Shown here piece after piece: positions 1-7,039 of a stretch of DNA of 16,120 nucleotides. A program made the translations under genes and the position numbers. Origin of the DNA: an uncultured Caryophanales bacterium. Lineage in GTDB: Bacteria; Bacillota_I; Bacilli_A; Izemoplasmatales; Hujiaoplasmataceae. Each line of letters begins with the position of its first letter. Positions within the stretch are counted from its first letter, which is position 1. The DNA lies in assembly GCA_937958685.1 (NCBI GenBank), contig CALGNF010000013.1, positions 1-16,120 on the forward strand, in the 5' to 3' direction. The notes beneath the pieces are model-generated. The model did no database searches and had not been told where the DNA came from. It saw only the letters and a list, made by a program, of their open reading frames with translations.

Positions 1-50
1 GGCGACCACCGAGATCTACACGCTTTCCCTACACGACGCTCTTCCGATCT
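1..50 (+). other. Illumina TruSeq universal adapter (artefact)
   Basis: These 50 bases match the 3' fifty bases of the Illumina TruSeq universal (P5/read-1) adapter, ending in the characteristic CTCTTCCGATCT. I see one difference, a G at position 22 where the adapter has T. This is leftover library sequence assembled into the contig end, not genomic DNA. Base 51 is the first credible genomic base, and the gene reading leftward on the minus strand is cut exactly here. Nothing biological should be inferred from this stretch. Confidence 0.98.
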
Positions 51-199
51 CAATGAAGAAGGTCTGACGAAGTGGCAAGGCTGATGCCGTCCCATCTTGT
101 ACCGTTTACGCTTACGTTGATATAAAACATATAATAGAGATAGTTATGTTTGAGAATCCATGAATCCCATTGTTTCTCCTTGCTAGGCCGATATAGCAT
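51..199 (-). CDS. Beta-propeller glycoside hydrolase, N-terminal part only (GH43/GH32-like)
   Basis: The minus strand holds the first ~50 codons of a glycosidase that runs off the contig into the adapter. The ATG at 199 is preceded by a purine-rich Shine-Dalgarno (GAGAGGGAG, 5 nt spacing), which fixes the start. The frame begins MLYRPSKEKQWDSWILKHN, continues with YLYYMFYI and reaches WDGISLATSSDLLHW. This is the blade-1/2 pattern of five-bladed beta-propeller glycosidases of the GH43, GH32 and related families: an acidic residue near the N-terminus, then YYMFY, then a G-x-A-x-S-x-D-L-x-x-W block. There is no signal peptide, so a cytoplasmic enzyme is likely. It is divergent from lacI, with 92 bp between them, and is probably under the same regulator. 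The exact family and substrate cannot be set because the rest is missing. The alternative, a longer antisense frame over lacI, has no such motifs. Confidence 0.72.
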
Positions 200-229
200 A
201 ATGTCTCCCTCTCGTATTTAGTATTGGAC

Positions 230-242
230 TTGACAATGTCAA
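230..242. promoter_or_regulatory. Perfect palindrome over the lacI promoter, possible operator
   Basis: TTGACA-A-TGTCAA is a perfect 6+1+6 inverted repeat. It covers the -35 element of the lacI promoter and would lie just downstream of the start of the divergent glycosidase transcript. The nine bases TTGACAATG (230-238) also form nine of the ten bases of one arm of the operator at 10136-10155. Autoregulation by the adjacent LacI-family protein is the simplest reading. However, the symmetry centre differs (odd, no central CG), so the same protein may not read both sites. Confidence 0.4.
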
Positions 243-258
243 TTTGGTAATGTAATAT
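230..258 (+). promoter_or_regulatory. Promoter of the LacI-family regulator
   Basis: A perfect -35 hexamer TTGACA (230-235) is followed after 17 nt by TAATAT (253-258), a 4/6 match to TATAAT. This places the transcription start near 265, about 27 nt before the lacI start codon. The -35 hexamer is itself one arm of the palindrome at 230-242, so a protein bound there would block the promoter. Confidence 0.55.
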
Positions 259-281
259 ACAATAAACAGCATTACTGAAAA
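254..281 (-). promoter_or_regulatory. Candidate promoter for the truncated glycosidase
   Basis: Reading the minus strand, TTTTCA (281-276) and TATATT (259-254) are separated by 16 nt. They match the sigma-A hexamers in 4/6 and 5/6 positions. Transcription would start near 247 and give a leader of about 48 nt before the ATG at 199, with the 230-242 palindrome inside the early transcribed region. A second TTGACA on this strand (242-237) lacks a good -10, and its start would fall on the Shine-Dalgarno, so it is less likely. Confidence 0.4.
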
Positions 282-291
282 TGGTGATTAA

Positions 292-1284
292 ATGGCGACA
301 ATCAAAGATGTTGCACGCATGGCGGAAGTTTCTACCGCCACGGTTGCAAGGTATCTGAAACAACCAGAAATCGTGTCAGATGAGTCGAAAGCGAGAATAA
401 AAATCGCGATTAAGGAACTTGGATATGAACCCAATTCTATTGCCAGCATGTTGAAGAGCATGCGATCGAATATCGTTGGTTTGATTATATCTGATGTTAC
501 CAACCCTTTCTTTAATAATCTGATTCGTTCATTAAACAAGTTGTTTCTCGATTCTCACAAAAGATTGATCGTAGTTTATGACGACGAGAATGTCGATTTC
601 GTCGGGCAAATCCGAGTGATGATTTCTCTTCGGGTCGAGGCCGTAATGTTTATTCCCACAAGGAAATCGCAAACGATTGAGAACTTATTGATTCACAATA
701 ATTGCTATCCCCTGCAGTTATTTATCGACCACTACAATATTTTTGACAGTTTGACGATTAACGACCGGCTTGGCACTTATCTTGCCGCCAAGGAGCTCAT
801 CGACAACAAGCATCGAAACCTGCTACTGATCGATTTTGACAATGATATCTACCGAGAACGTCTAGCGGGTTTCAAAGACGCGCTAGCGGAAGCCCGCATT
901 GCCTTTGATGAATCGATGACTTGTTCATTATCTGACCGCGATTTCATGTCGCATCACGACGATATCAAACGGGCAATTAAAGATGCCAAAGCGACTGGGG
1001 TTATTTCGGTAACCGATACCTTGACAAAAAACGTTTTCAGTTCAATGAGCAGTCTCGGAAAAATAATCTACCACGATTATAGTCTAGTCATGTATGACGA
1101 GTCTGATTGGGCGAAACTTCAGGATGTAACGACAATTTCGCATCCGTTTGCGGAGATGACCCAGAAGATTCAAAACCTTCTGTTAAAGAATCTTGATAAT
1201 CATGCTTCGAAAAAGTTTGATGCACCGGAGAAAGTGATCATCAACCCCCTAATCATCCGCCGCAACTCGGTGAGAACAATTTAA
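292..1284 (+). CDS. LacI-family transcriptional regulator
   Basis: A 330-residue sugar-responsive DNA-binding regulator of typical family length. Residues 2-25 form the helix-turn-helix (TIKDVARMAEVSTATVARYL). The hinge region follows at about 48-58 (PNSIASMLKSMRS), then the periplasmic-binding-protein-like effector core from about residue 60 (NIVGLIISDVTNPFF) to the end. The usual TVSRVL is TVARYL here, and the usual ARSLR hinge is ASMLKS. The start ATG has only a weak ribosome site (GGTGA, 284-288). The gene stands alone between the truncated glycosidase, which it diverges from, and the transporter operon, which it faces end to end. It is the obvious regulator of this locus, with candidate sites at 230-242 and 10136-10155. 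It is probably a repressor released by a mono- or oligosaccharide; the effector is unknown. Confidence 0.93.
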   Translation: MATIKDVARMAEVSTATVARYLKQPEIVSDESKARIKIAIKELGYEPNSIASMLKSMRSNIVGLIISDVTNPFFNNLIRSLNKLFLDSHKRLIVVYDDENVDFVGQIRVMISLRVEAVMFIPTRKSQTIENLLIHNNCYPLQLFIDHYNIFDSLTINDRLGTYLAAKELIDNKHRNLLLIDFDNDIYRERLAGFKDALAEARIAFDESMTCSLSDRDFMSHHDDIKRAIKDAKATGVISVTDTLTKNVFSSMSSLGKIIYHDYSLVMYDESDWAKLQDVTTISHPFAEMTQKIQNLLLKNLDNHASKKFDAPEKVIINPLIIRRNSVRTI

Positions 1285-1286
1285 GC

Positions 1287-1311
1287 GATTGCCTTTGTGG
1301 GCAATCTTTTT
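1287..1311 (+). terminator. Intrinsic terminator after the LacI-family gene
   Basis: A perfect 7-bp stem (GATTGCC 1287-1293 with GGCAATC 1300-1306) encloses a 6-nt loop and is followed by five T residues. It starts 3 nt after the lacI stop codon. In the opposite direction the hairpin is followed by GCTTAAATTG with no T run, so it should be a poor terminator for the facing operon that ends at 1313. Confidence 0.85.
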
Positions 1312-1312
1312 A

Positions 1313-3838
1313 TTATGGCCTTGTGTAAACTTGCGGTAAATCGTCGACATCGACAAGCGAGCTTGCGATTAGCATCGGCGCTACTTGAATATTGCTCACG
1401 ACATCATTGTCGGTGTTTTGGTGTAACGACAGTCTGTTGATGACGGTAATGCTCGCGTTGTCATTGATATTGCGGATCACGGTGCCCTGATAACGCATGA
1501 TATTGAGACCGACAAGAGCGCCGCCATTCATTTCAATCAGGTGTCCCAGATTGCTTAGGTTGTCGCCCGCACTGTTGTAGATGAAGATGTCGCTGTTTAT
1601 TCCGGTGAAAAACGCAAAGGAGCCAAAGGTGAAGGAATTTCCGATTTTAACCTGTGAATCCGTGACGTTCAGGAATTTGGAGTTTGGTCTTGTAATGTCG
1701 TCGTACATCTTCGTCATAGTCGCACCGTCACGGGGCCAGCCTTCGGAAAAGAACTCGGGAAACATGTTGACGAAGTTGCTTCTCGCAACAACACTTGCAT
1801 TTGAGAGACATTCTTCGATAATCATCTCCTCTACATTGACGATATTGATGCCTTTTTCGTAGTAAGTGGCGTTAACACCAAGGATTAGACCGCCGTCAAG
1901 TTTTGTATCGCCTTTGAATTCAATTCCGTAAGGGACACCGAAGAAACTCATATAAGTCACGTAGTTGTGGTTGGCTTGGGCGCGAATGACATAGGAGTGC
2001 AGTTTGAAAGAGACCTTGTCGCCAAGAAGCGGCGGATTGTCGTAATACACGACACGCATCCCCGAAACACCAGCGTGATCGCCAGCCAGTGTGATCAAGC
2101 TTTGGGCGGTTTCTGCGGCTGATTTCGTTTCTTGATAACCGTAGTTTGCCATAAGTACCGTTCCTTGGCTTAAACCGATCTGGTCTCTGGTATTGGCACT
2201 GGCCGCCCCTCGCAGTTCAGTGTTGGCAGGCACAACAAGAGGCGAGTCAAGCCGGTATTGCCCGGCTTTGAGATAGACAATGCCGCCGCCTTGAAATCCT
2301 ACCTGATTGAGCACCGACTGGATTGTCGCCGAGACGTCAGTGGTACCAGTATTGTTGATCTTGTATGTTTTAACCACATCAACGAAGTTTGCTGGTCTCT
2401 TTGTGGGATAAGGAATAGAGACGTCTTTGAGAAGTCCTTCAGCAAGGAGGAACGCAAAGCCGGGCTCATAACTTTGGTAAACATTTGCTCCGCGCACTTC
2501 ACCTTCGAGTGTTACGCCGACGAGTTTGATTCTCGAAGTGCCGACATAAGGGGCGTTGATAGCGTACGTTGAGCCGGAAATTTCACCTTTGGTGATATTG
2601 ATGCCCATATTGATATACATGTTATCGACTCGAAGTCCAGTGAAACAGTCATCGATATTTAAGTTGTAGAACTGCCCGATGAAATAAATTTCTGGTTGCC
2701 CGGGAATGTATCTTCGGAGACCATCATGAATGCGGACGCCGATACGGTAGCCGGAAACATGGATGTTTGTGAACGTGTTCCATTCGAGATCTCCAAGCAG
2801 CACCCCAATGCCGTAGGTTTTGGAAAAGGTGTTGATCTTCTCATATTCAGGCGAATTGTAGCCCGATGAAGCGCCAAACCAATATAGTGGGCTTAAGCTG
2901 ATATCGCGGATAATGCCGGTTTCCGAGGAGTTGTAAAGTTGGAAGCCTTGATATAAGACCGTTCCTTTGATATTTTCGAGATGAAGCATCTCATTGGCGG
3001 CTGATTTGCCGTCAGATGCTGGGGTTACGCTGGCGGCGACACCTTTGTAGGCATTGATCATCGTCACATTCTTGATCGTTGCGGCCATGTGATTGATTGA
3101 GCCACCGACACCGGCAAAACTCGGTATCTCAAAGGTGAACGGGTAAGGTTTGATGTTGTCCGGATCTTGATTTGGGTAATATACGGTCAACCCGATAACA
3201 CCGGCGCTTCCCCCAATAGTAATAAGTGCGGGAAAGTTGGCGTTGGGATCCTCTTTATCAGCCATAAAAGTCGACTTTGTTACGACTTCGGCTTCCGGGA
3301 CATCAGCAAGGATGACGGTTCCGTAGTAACCATTGAAGTTTTCGGCATCTGGATCGTTGTAGTCGCCTTGAAGATAGACAAATGAAGGAATGCGGATATT
3401 ACCGGTAATGCGGTATTTCCCCCTAGGCAAAAACACAGTCCCCCCGCCGTTTTGTGAACAAAGATCAAGTACTGACTGAATTCCCTCGGTCGAATCGTTG
3501 ACGCCTGTTGGATCGACTCGGGTGGAACGGATAATGATTCGGTCGGCGACAAGAATTTCTGCGGTAGGATAATATGTTTCGATTATGCCAGGCATATAAA
3601 CCTCACTATAGATTTCAATTGACGGATCGAATGTCGTCGGAACTGCCGAAGTGGTAGTTTCTTGTTGCTGTGTTGTGACGATTGTTTGAATGCTTGATGG
3701 CGCTTCCGTCGTTATTGTTTGCTGTATTGTGGTGGTGGCCATCGATGTTGCATTATGGCATGCAGTTAGGCCAAAGCCAAGCAAGCAGATGATCATAATC
3801 ACTGTTAGGTGTTTTAGTAGTCTATTTGTTTTTGTCAC
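1313..3838 (-). CDS. Lipoprotein with two pectate-lyase-superfamily beta-helix domains (GH55-like)
   Basis: An 841-residue exported lipoprotein. I chose the GTG at 3838 because AAAGGA sits 7 nt upstream; the in-frame ATG at 3862 has no ribosome site and would add a charged stretch before the signal peptide. The signal sequence ends in lipobox LTAC (Cys27), followed by a Thr/Ser/Gln-rich spacer to about residue 75. Two related modules follow. At about 105-155 there is VDPTGVNDS, then GGGTVFLPRGKYRI. At about 485-545 there is GTTDVSATIQSVL, then GGGIVYLKAGQYRL. Each is the opening of a right-handed beta-helix of the Pectate_lyase_3 type. Two tandem helices are the architecture of GH55 exo-beta-1,3-glucanases, but I cannot identify catalytic residues, so a lyase, another hydrolase or a binding role stays possible. 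It is the last gene of the transporter operon and overlaps the preceding small gene by 17 nt. Confidence 0.75.
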   Translation of the reverse strand: MTKTNRLLKHLTVIMIICLLGFGLTACHNATSMATTTIQQTITTEAPSSIQTIVTTQQQETTTSAVPTTFDPSIEIYSEVYMPGIIETYYPTAEILVADRIIIRSTRVDPTGVNDSTEGIQSVLDLCSQNGGGTVFLPRGKYRITGNIRIPSFVYLQGDYNDPDAENFNGYYGTVILADVPEAEVVTKSTFMADKEDPNANFPALITIGGSAGVIGLTVYYPNQDPDNIKPYPFTFEIPSFAGVGGSINHMAATIKNVTMINAYKGVAASVTPASDGKSAANEMLHLENIKGTVLYQGFQLYNSSETGIIRDISLSPLYWFGASSGYNSPEYEKINTFSKTYGIGVLLGDLEWNTFTNIHVSGYRIGVRIHDGLRRYIPGQPEIYFIGQFYNLNIDDCFTGLRVDNMYINMGINITKGEISGSTYAINAPYVGTSRIKLVGVTLEGEVRGANVYQSYEPGFAFLLAEGLLKDVSIPYPTKRPANFVDVVKTYKINNTGTTDVSATIQSVLNQVGFQGGGIVYLKAGQYRLDSPLVVPANTELRGAASANTRDQIGLSQGTVLMANYGYQETKSAAETAQSLITLAGDHAGVSGMRVVYYDNPPLLGDKVSFKLHSYVIRAQANHNYVTYMSFFGVPYGIEFKGDTKLDGGLILGVNATYYEKGINIVNVEEMIIEECLSNASVVARSNFVNMFPEFFSEGWPRDGATMTKMYDDITRPNSKFLNVTDSQVKIGNSFTFGSFAFFTGINSDIFIYNSAGDNLSNLGHLIEMNGGALVGLNIMRYQGTVIRNINDNASITVINRLSLHQNTDNDVVSNIQVAPMLIASSLVDVDDLPQVYTRP

Positions 3839-4022
3839 TTTGTTTTCCTTTCCAAATCGCATATAACAAGCTCACAATCGCCAACCCGCCACTTGTGACG
3901 AGGCTGATAATCGTTACCACGAATTCTGGTGTGTCCTCATCAACTATAAATATGATAATCATACTGGCAACTAAAAGGATCAAACTGATCCGAAAAAACA
4001 TCATTATGATATTTCGTTCCAT
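3822..4022 (-). CDS. Small two-helix membrane protein, unknown function
   Basis: A 66-residue protein with two hydrophobic segments, about 5-27 (IIMMFFRISLILLVASMI...) and about 34-57 (FVVTIISLVTSGGLAIVSLLY). They are separated by the acidic turn VDEDTPE, and the protein ends in a Lys-rich tail (KGKQSDKNK). The layout suggests a helical hairpin in the cytoplasmic membrane. The ATG has a good ribosome site (GAGGTG, 5 nt spacing) lying inside the end of the upstream ATPase gene. It overlaps that gene by 19 nt and the downstream lipoprotein gene by 17 nt, which argues for translational coupling and a real gene rather than chance. I do not recognise a family. A role as an accessory to the transporter or the lipoprotein is only suggested by position. 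Confidence 0.62.
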   Translation of the reverse strand: MERNIIMMFFRISLILLVASMIIIFIVDEDTPEFVVTIISLVTSGGLAIVSLLYAIWKGKQSDKNK

Positions 4023-5128
4023 GACGGCACCTCATCAAGTTGCTTGCAGCGAACAAGAGCGTTCTCGCGGCTAACAAATGGAACCCGATCCTCAGCGCAG
4101 TCACGCTTGGCATACGGACATCTTGGGTAAAACGGACAGCCGATTGTCCGAACCATCAAGTCACCCATATCCATCGATTTGATCAGTTCGGGTTTTGGCT
4201 TTCGCGATACAACCGGATCAGGAACGGGGACTGAAGAAAGCAATGCTTGAGTATAGGGGTGTTGCGGCGAACTGATTACATCGACAACAGATCCAAGTTC
4301 CATGATCTCTCCAAGGTACATGACACAGATTCTACCCTTGTAGCCAATATACCTGGCAGTCGAAAGATCGTGAGTAATGTAGACGAATGACAGGTTCAGT
4401 TTCTCATTCAACCGCTTCATCAAATCTAATATCGATAAGCGCAACGACACATCGATCATCGATACCGGTTCGTCGGCGACGACGAGTTTCGGATCCAACG
4501 AAATCGCTCTAGCAAGCAGGATACGCTGCCTTTGCCCTCCGGATAGTTGGTGGGGATACTTGGATAGAAATTGTTCAGCAGGCAATAAACCGACAAGTGC
4601 CATAAGGTCATTAATCTTGTTGTCAATTGTAAGACGATTCCACTTGCGGTTTTTATTTTTGATTGGCGCATATAGCGATTGATAGATTGTTCTTGCGGGA
4701 TTAAGCGAAGCATATGAGTCCTGCTGAACGAATTGGACGCTATTTTCAAAATCAGAGATACGTTCGGAAATCTCGGTTCTCTTTTCTTTTATTTTTGCTT
4801 TTAAATAGGCTTTGTGCTCTCTGGGGTTAAGCTTAACGTGCAAATCTGAAAACTCCGAGACATCGAATTTCTTCTTGGAGAAAATCGAGCCCTTATAGAT
4901 GTTTCTTCCTAAAAATAGCATTTCGCCTTTGGTCGGCTTTAACAATCCGGTGATAATTTTACCGATCGTCGTCTTGCCGCAACCTGACTCTCCAACAATG
5001 ACGACGATTTCGCCTTGGTGAATATCGAGATTGATATCCCTGAGCACATGGTAGTATTTTTCACCTTCAAGAAGTTGGCTTTTGGCGATGAAATCCATGG
5101 AAATGTCCTTAAGTTCCAAGATTTTCAT
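4004..5128 (-). CDS. Opp/Dpp-family ABC transporter ATPase (OppF-type)
   Basis: A 374-residue cytoplasmic ATPase, the second of the pair that powers the importer. Walker A is GESGCGKTT (46-54), the Q-loop QQDSYASLNP (135-144), the signature LSGGQRQR (195-202), Walker B VVADEP (216-221) and the switch His253 (ITHD). The D-loop reads SMID instead of the usual SALD. The C-terminal extension has Cys-rich GCPFYPRCPYAKRDC, typical of Opp/Dpp ATPases. The Walker A to Q-loop distance is 84 residues against about 45 in E. coli OppF as I recall it. A Lys/Glu-rich insert of about 40 residues at roughly 79-130 accounts for this. Its ATG overlaps the stop of the preceding ATPase by 4 nt (ATGA), so the two are translationally coupled. 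The context suggests oligosaccharide rather than peptide import. Confidence 0.93.
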   Translation of the reverse strand: MKILELKDISMDFIAKSQLLEGEKYYHVLRDINLDIHQGEIVVIVGESGCGKTTIGKIITGLLKPTKGEMLFLGRNIYKGSIFSKKKFDVSEFSDLHVKLNPREHKAYLKAKIKEKRTEISERISDFENSVQFVQQDSYASLNPARTIYQSLYAPIKNKNRKWNRLTIDNKINDLMALVGLLPAEQFLSKYPHQLSGGQRQRILLARAISLDPKLVVADEPVSMIDVSLRLSILDLMKRLNEKLNLSFVYITHDLSTARYIGYKGRICVMYLGEIMELGSVVDVISSPQHPYTQALLSSVPVPDPVVSRKPKPELIKSMDMGDLMVRTIGCPFYPRCPYAKRDCAEDRVPFVSRENALVRCKQLDEVPSWNEIS

Positions 5129-6120
5129 GACTTCACCTTGTTTTCAAAAAGCCAGCACTTGCAACTGCCGCCTGACGGATTGGGATAGGTAGCTGGCTCA
5201 TGGAGTTCACAAATAGGCAGGCGTTTGTGGCACCTTGGGTAAAAAACGCACCCTTGAATTGGTTCGAGAAGATTAGGGGGGCTTCCTTCAATCGGTCTCA
5301 TTGCATCAAGATTTTTAAGCAAGGATGGAGTTGCATTAATCAAACCTTCTGTATATGGATGATATTTGTATTTGAACACGTTCAATGTGTCTCCATACTC
5401 CATCATACTGCCGCCGTACATCACACCCACGAAATCCGCATACTTGGAGACCACGGCGATGTCATGAGTTAATAGCAGCATCGTAATATTTCTCTCGGCA
5501 TTAATCCTTTTGAGAATCGAGAAAACATAATCCTGATTGATGACATCAAGCGCCGTTGTCGGTTCGTCAAGGATGACGATTTCGGGATCAAGCAACAGCG
5601 AAAAGGCGATCATGGCACGTTGCTTCATTCCACCAGACAATTCGTGTGGATAACTTCCGAGGATTCGCGTTGCGTCTAGATTAACGTATTCGAGACAACT
5701 TGTAGATATTGTCTTTGCTTCTTCGAGGGTGATTTTACCCTGGCGATGGACTTGGAGTGTTTCATAAAATTGATCGAAAGTCTTCATGACGGGGTTCAAA
5801 GAACTTTGGGCTCCTTGAAAAACCATTGAGACCTTGCTCCAGCGAAACATATTCAATTCTTTCTCAGAAAGCTTTGTAACATCGATTGGTTTTGCTTTGT
5901 CTTTTCCATAATAGAGAATACTTCCGAAGGCAATCTCGCCAGGAGCGGATATACAGTTGATCAACGCGGTCGCAAAAGTTGTTTTACCAGAGCCCGACTC
6001 GCCAACGAGCGCGGTGATTTTCCCTTTTTGTAGATCGAAATCAACCTGATTAACGGCACGAAGATCATATCGTTTCATTTTGTAATCAATCGAAACATTT
6101 CTAAATTCGACAATGTTCAT
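5125..6120 (-). CDS. Opp/Dpp-family ABC transporter ATPase (OppD-type)
   Basis: A 331-residue ATPase with every nucleotide-binding element in place: Walker A GESGSGKTT (40-48), Q-loop FQGAQSSLNPV (101-111), signature LSGGMKQR (161-168), Walker B IVILDEP (181-187) with D-loop TALD, and switch His219 (LTHD). The C-terminal region has the Cys cluster of this subfamily (Cys291, Cys297, Cys304, Cys320/322). The Q-loop form QGAxxxLNPV differs from the QDPMTSLNP common in peptide transporters. From memory, similar QGA variants occur in Opp-family importers tied to sugars, which is a hint only. The ATG at 6120 has GAGG 8 nt upstream and lies 10 nt after the permease stop. It pairs with the next ATPase to form a heterodimeric motor. 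Confidence 0.93.
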   Translation of the reverse strand: MNIVEFRNVSIDYKMKRYDLRAVNQVDFDLQKGKITALVGESGSGKTTFATALINCISAPGEIAFGSILYYGKDKAKPIDVTKLSEKELNMFRWSKVSMVFQGAQSSLNPVMKTFDQFYETLQVHRQGKITLEEAKTISTSCLEYVNLDATRILGSYPHELSGGMKQRAMIAFSLLLDPEIVILDEPTTALDVINQDYVFSILKRINAERNITMLLLTHDIAVVSKYADFVGVMYGGSMMEYGDTLNVFKYKYHPYTEGLINATPSLLKNLDAMRPIEGSPPNLLEPIQGCVFYPRCHKRLPICELHEPATYPNPSGGSCKCWLFENKVKS

Positions 6121-6130
6121 TTCGAACGCC

Positions 6131-7000
6131 TCAATTCTTGATCAGCCGGGGGTTGAGTTTTTCGTCTAGTCCCTGCGTCAGCATAATAATCCCGAACTGG
6201 AAGATAACGATGAACATAATCGGTGAAACGACGTAGACGATTGCCGAGTCGATGTGCATGGCTGCATTGTTCATAATGTCGTAAAGCATTGCCCCCCAAT
6301 TGGTCGGTTCGTAAGCGGCAACGCCTAGCATCATGATTCCAACCGAAGCGATAATCGCGTTTTTCATCGTCATGATGAAGTTGATTAGAATGTAGGAGTA
6401 GATATTTGGCATTAATTCCTTGGTGATGATATGCCACTTTGTCATTTTCATGACATGACATATTTGGATGAAATCTCGCTCTTTGAGCGAGATTATTTGC
6501 GCTCTGACCGCCCGGCACAAGCCCGGCCAGTTCCACACAGAAAGAATCAATGCAAAGGTGATATTATCTTCAACGGTAATCAACGCAGCCAACAACATCA
6601 ATACTGGAAAGCTTGGAATCGTTAGAAACAAATTTGTAATCGCCTGAATGATTTTATCGGCAATACCCCCCGTGAGACCGGATACAATTCCGATGATTGT
6701 GCCGAAAGAGACGGTAATCAATGCCGTAAAGAAAGCAATCGAGAGCACGTCGTTGGTCCCGACGATCAACATTGAGAGCACATCTCTACCCAAAGAATCA
6801 GTTCCAAGCCAGTGCTCGCGCGATGGTGAACTGAAGATGTTGAATACATCAGTTGATCCGTCATAGTTTAGTAATGGTGCAACAACGACCGCTAGAACAA
6901 TAAAACTGATAATGACGGAGAAACCGATTGCCGATTTCTTGTTGGCGTACATCAACTTGAAAAAAGCAACGATCTTATCTAAAACCGACCTTAAGAACAC
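6131..7000 (-). CDS. Opp/Dpp-family ABC transporter permease (OppC/DppC-type)
   Basis: A 289-residue inner-membrane permease. It has the N-terminal helix of OppC proteins (about 23-43), the characteristic SREHWLGTDSLGRDVLS block (about 60-76), then five further hydrophobic segments of the BPD_transp_1 domain. The coupling loop that docks on the ATPases reads KERDFIQICHVMKMTKWHII. In most OppC proteins this loop has E-A-A-R-A-L-G; here the usual Gly and the small residues are replaced, so the loop is divergent. The reading frame starts at GTG (7000), 39 nt after the upstream permease. The ribosome site is poor (AAAGG, 13 nt away), and no better start is seen before the first helix. It forms the membrane channel with the next gene upstream. 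Confidence 0.9.
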   Translation of the reverse strand: MFLRSVLDKIVAFFKLMYANKKSAIGFSVIISFIVLAVVVAPLLNYDGSTDVFNIFSSPSREHWLGTDSLGRDVLSMLIVGTNDVLSIAFFTALITVSFGTIIGIVSGLTGGIADKIIQAITNLFLTIPSFPVLMLLAALITVEDNITFALILSVWNWPGLCRAVRAQIISLKERDFIQICHVMKMTKWHIITKELMPNIYSYILINFIMTMKNAIIASVGIMMLGVAAYEPTNWGAMLYDIMNNAAMHIDSAIVYVVSPIMFIVIFQFGIIMLTQGLDEKLNPRLIKN

Positions 7001-7039
7001 AATGAAAAAACAGCCTTTCTCAGTGGTTAATGGTTTAAT

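Noticed and set aside
103-109. CGTTTAC resembling one arm of the 10136-10155 operator
   Set aside because: The other arm is out of register by one base, and the site lies inside the glycosidase coding region.
112-539. Long minus-strand frames overlapping the lacI 5' end (112-363 and 288-539)
   Set aside because: No ribosome site or protein-like motifs; the glycosidase start at 199 in another frame and lacI itself explain the region.
3839-3862. Upstream ATG start for the beta-helix lipoprotein
   Set aside because: No ribosome site before 3862, whereas the GTG at 3838 has AAAGGA at 7 nt and gives a compact signal peptide.
6117-6536. 139-codon frame in the OppC-type permease region
   Set aside because: It is His/Arg-rich, has no ribosome site and lies wholly over the well-supported permease frame on the same strand.
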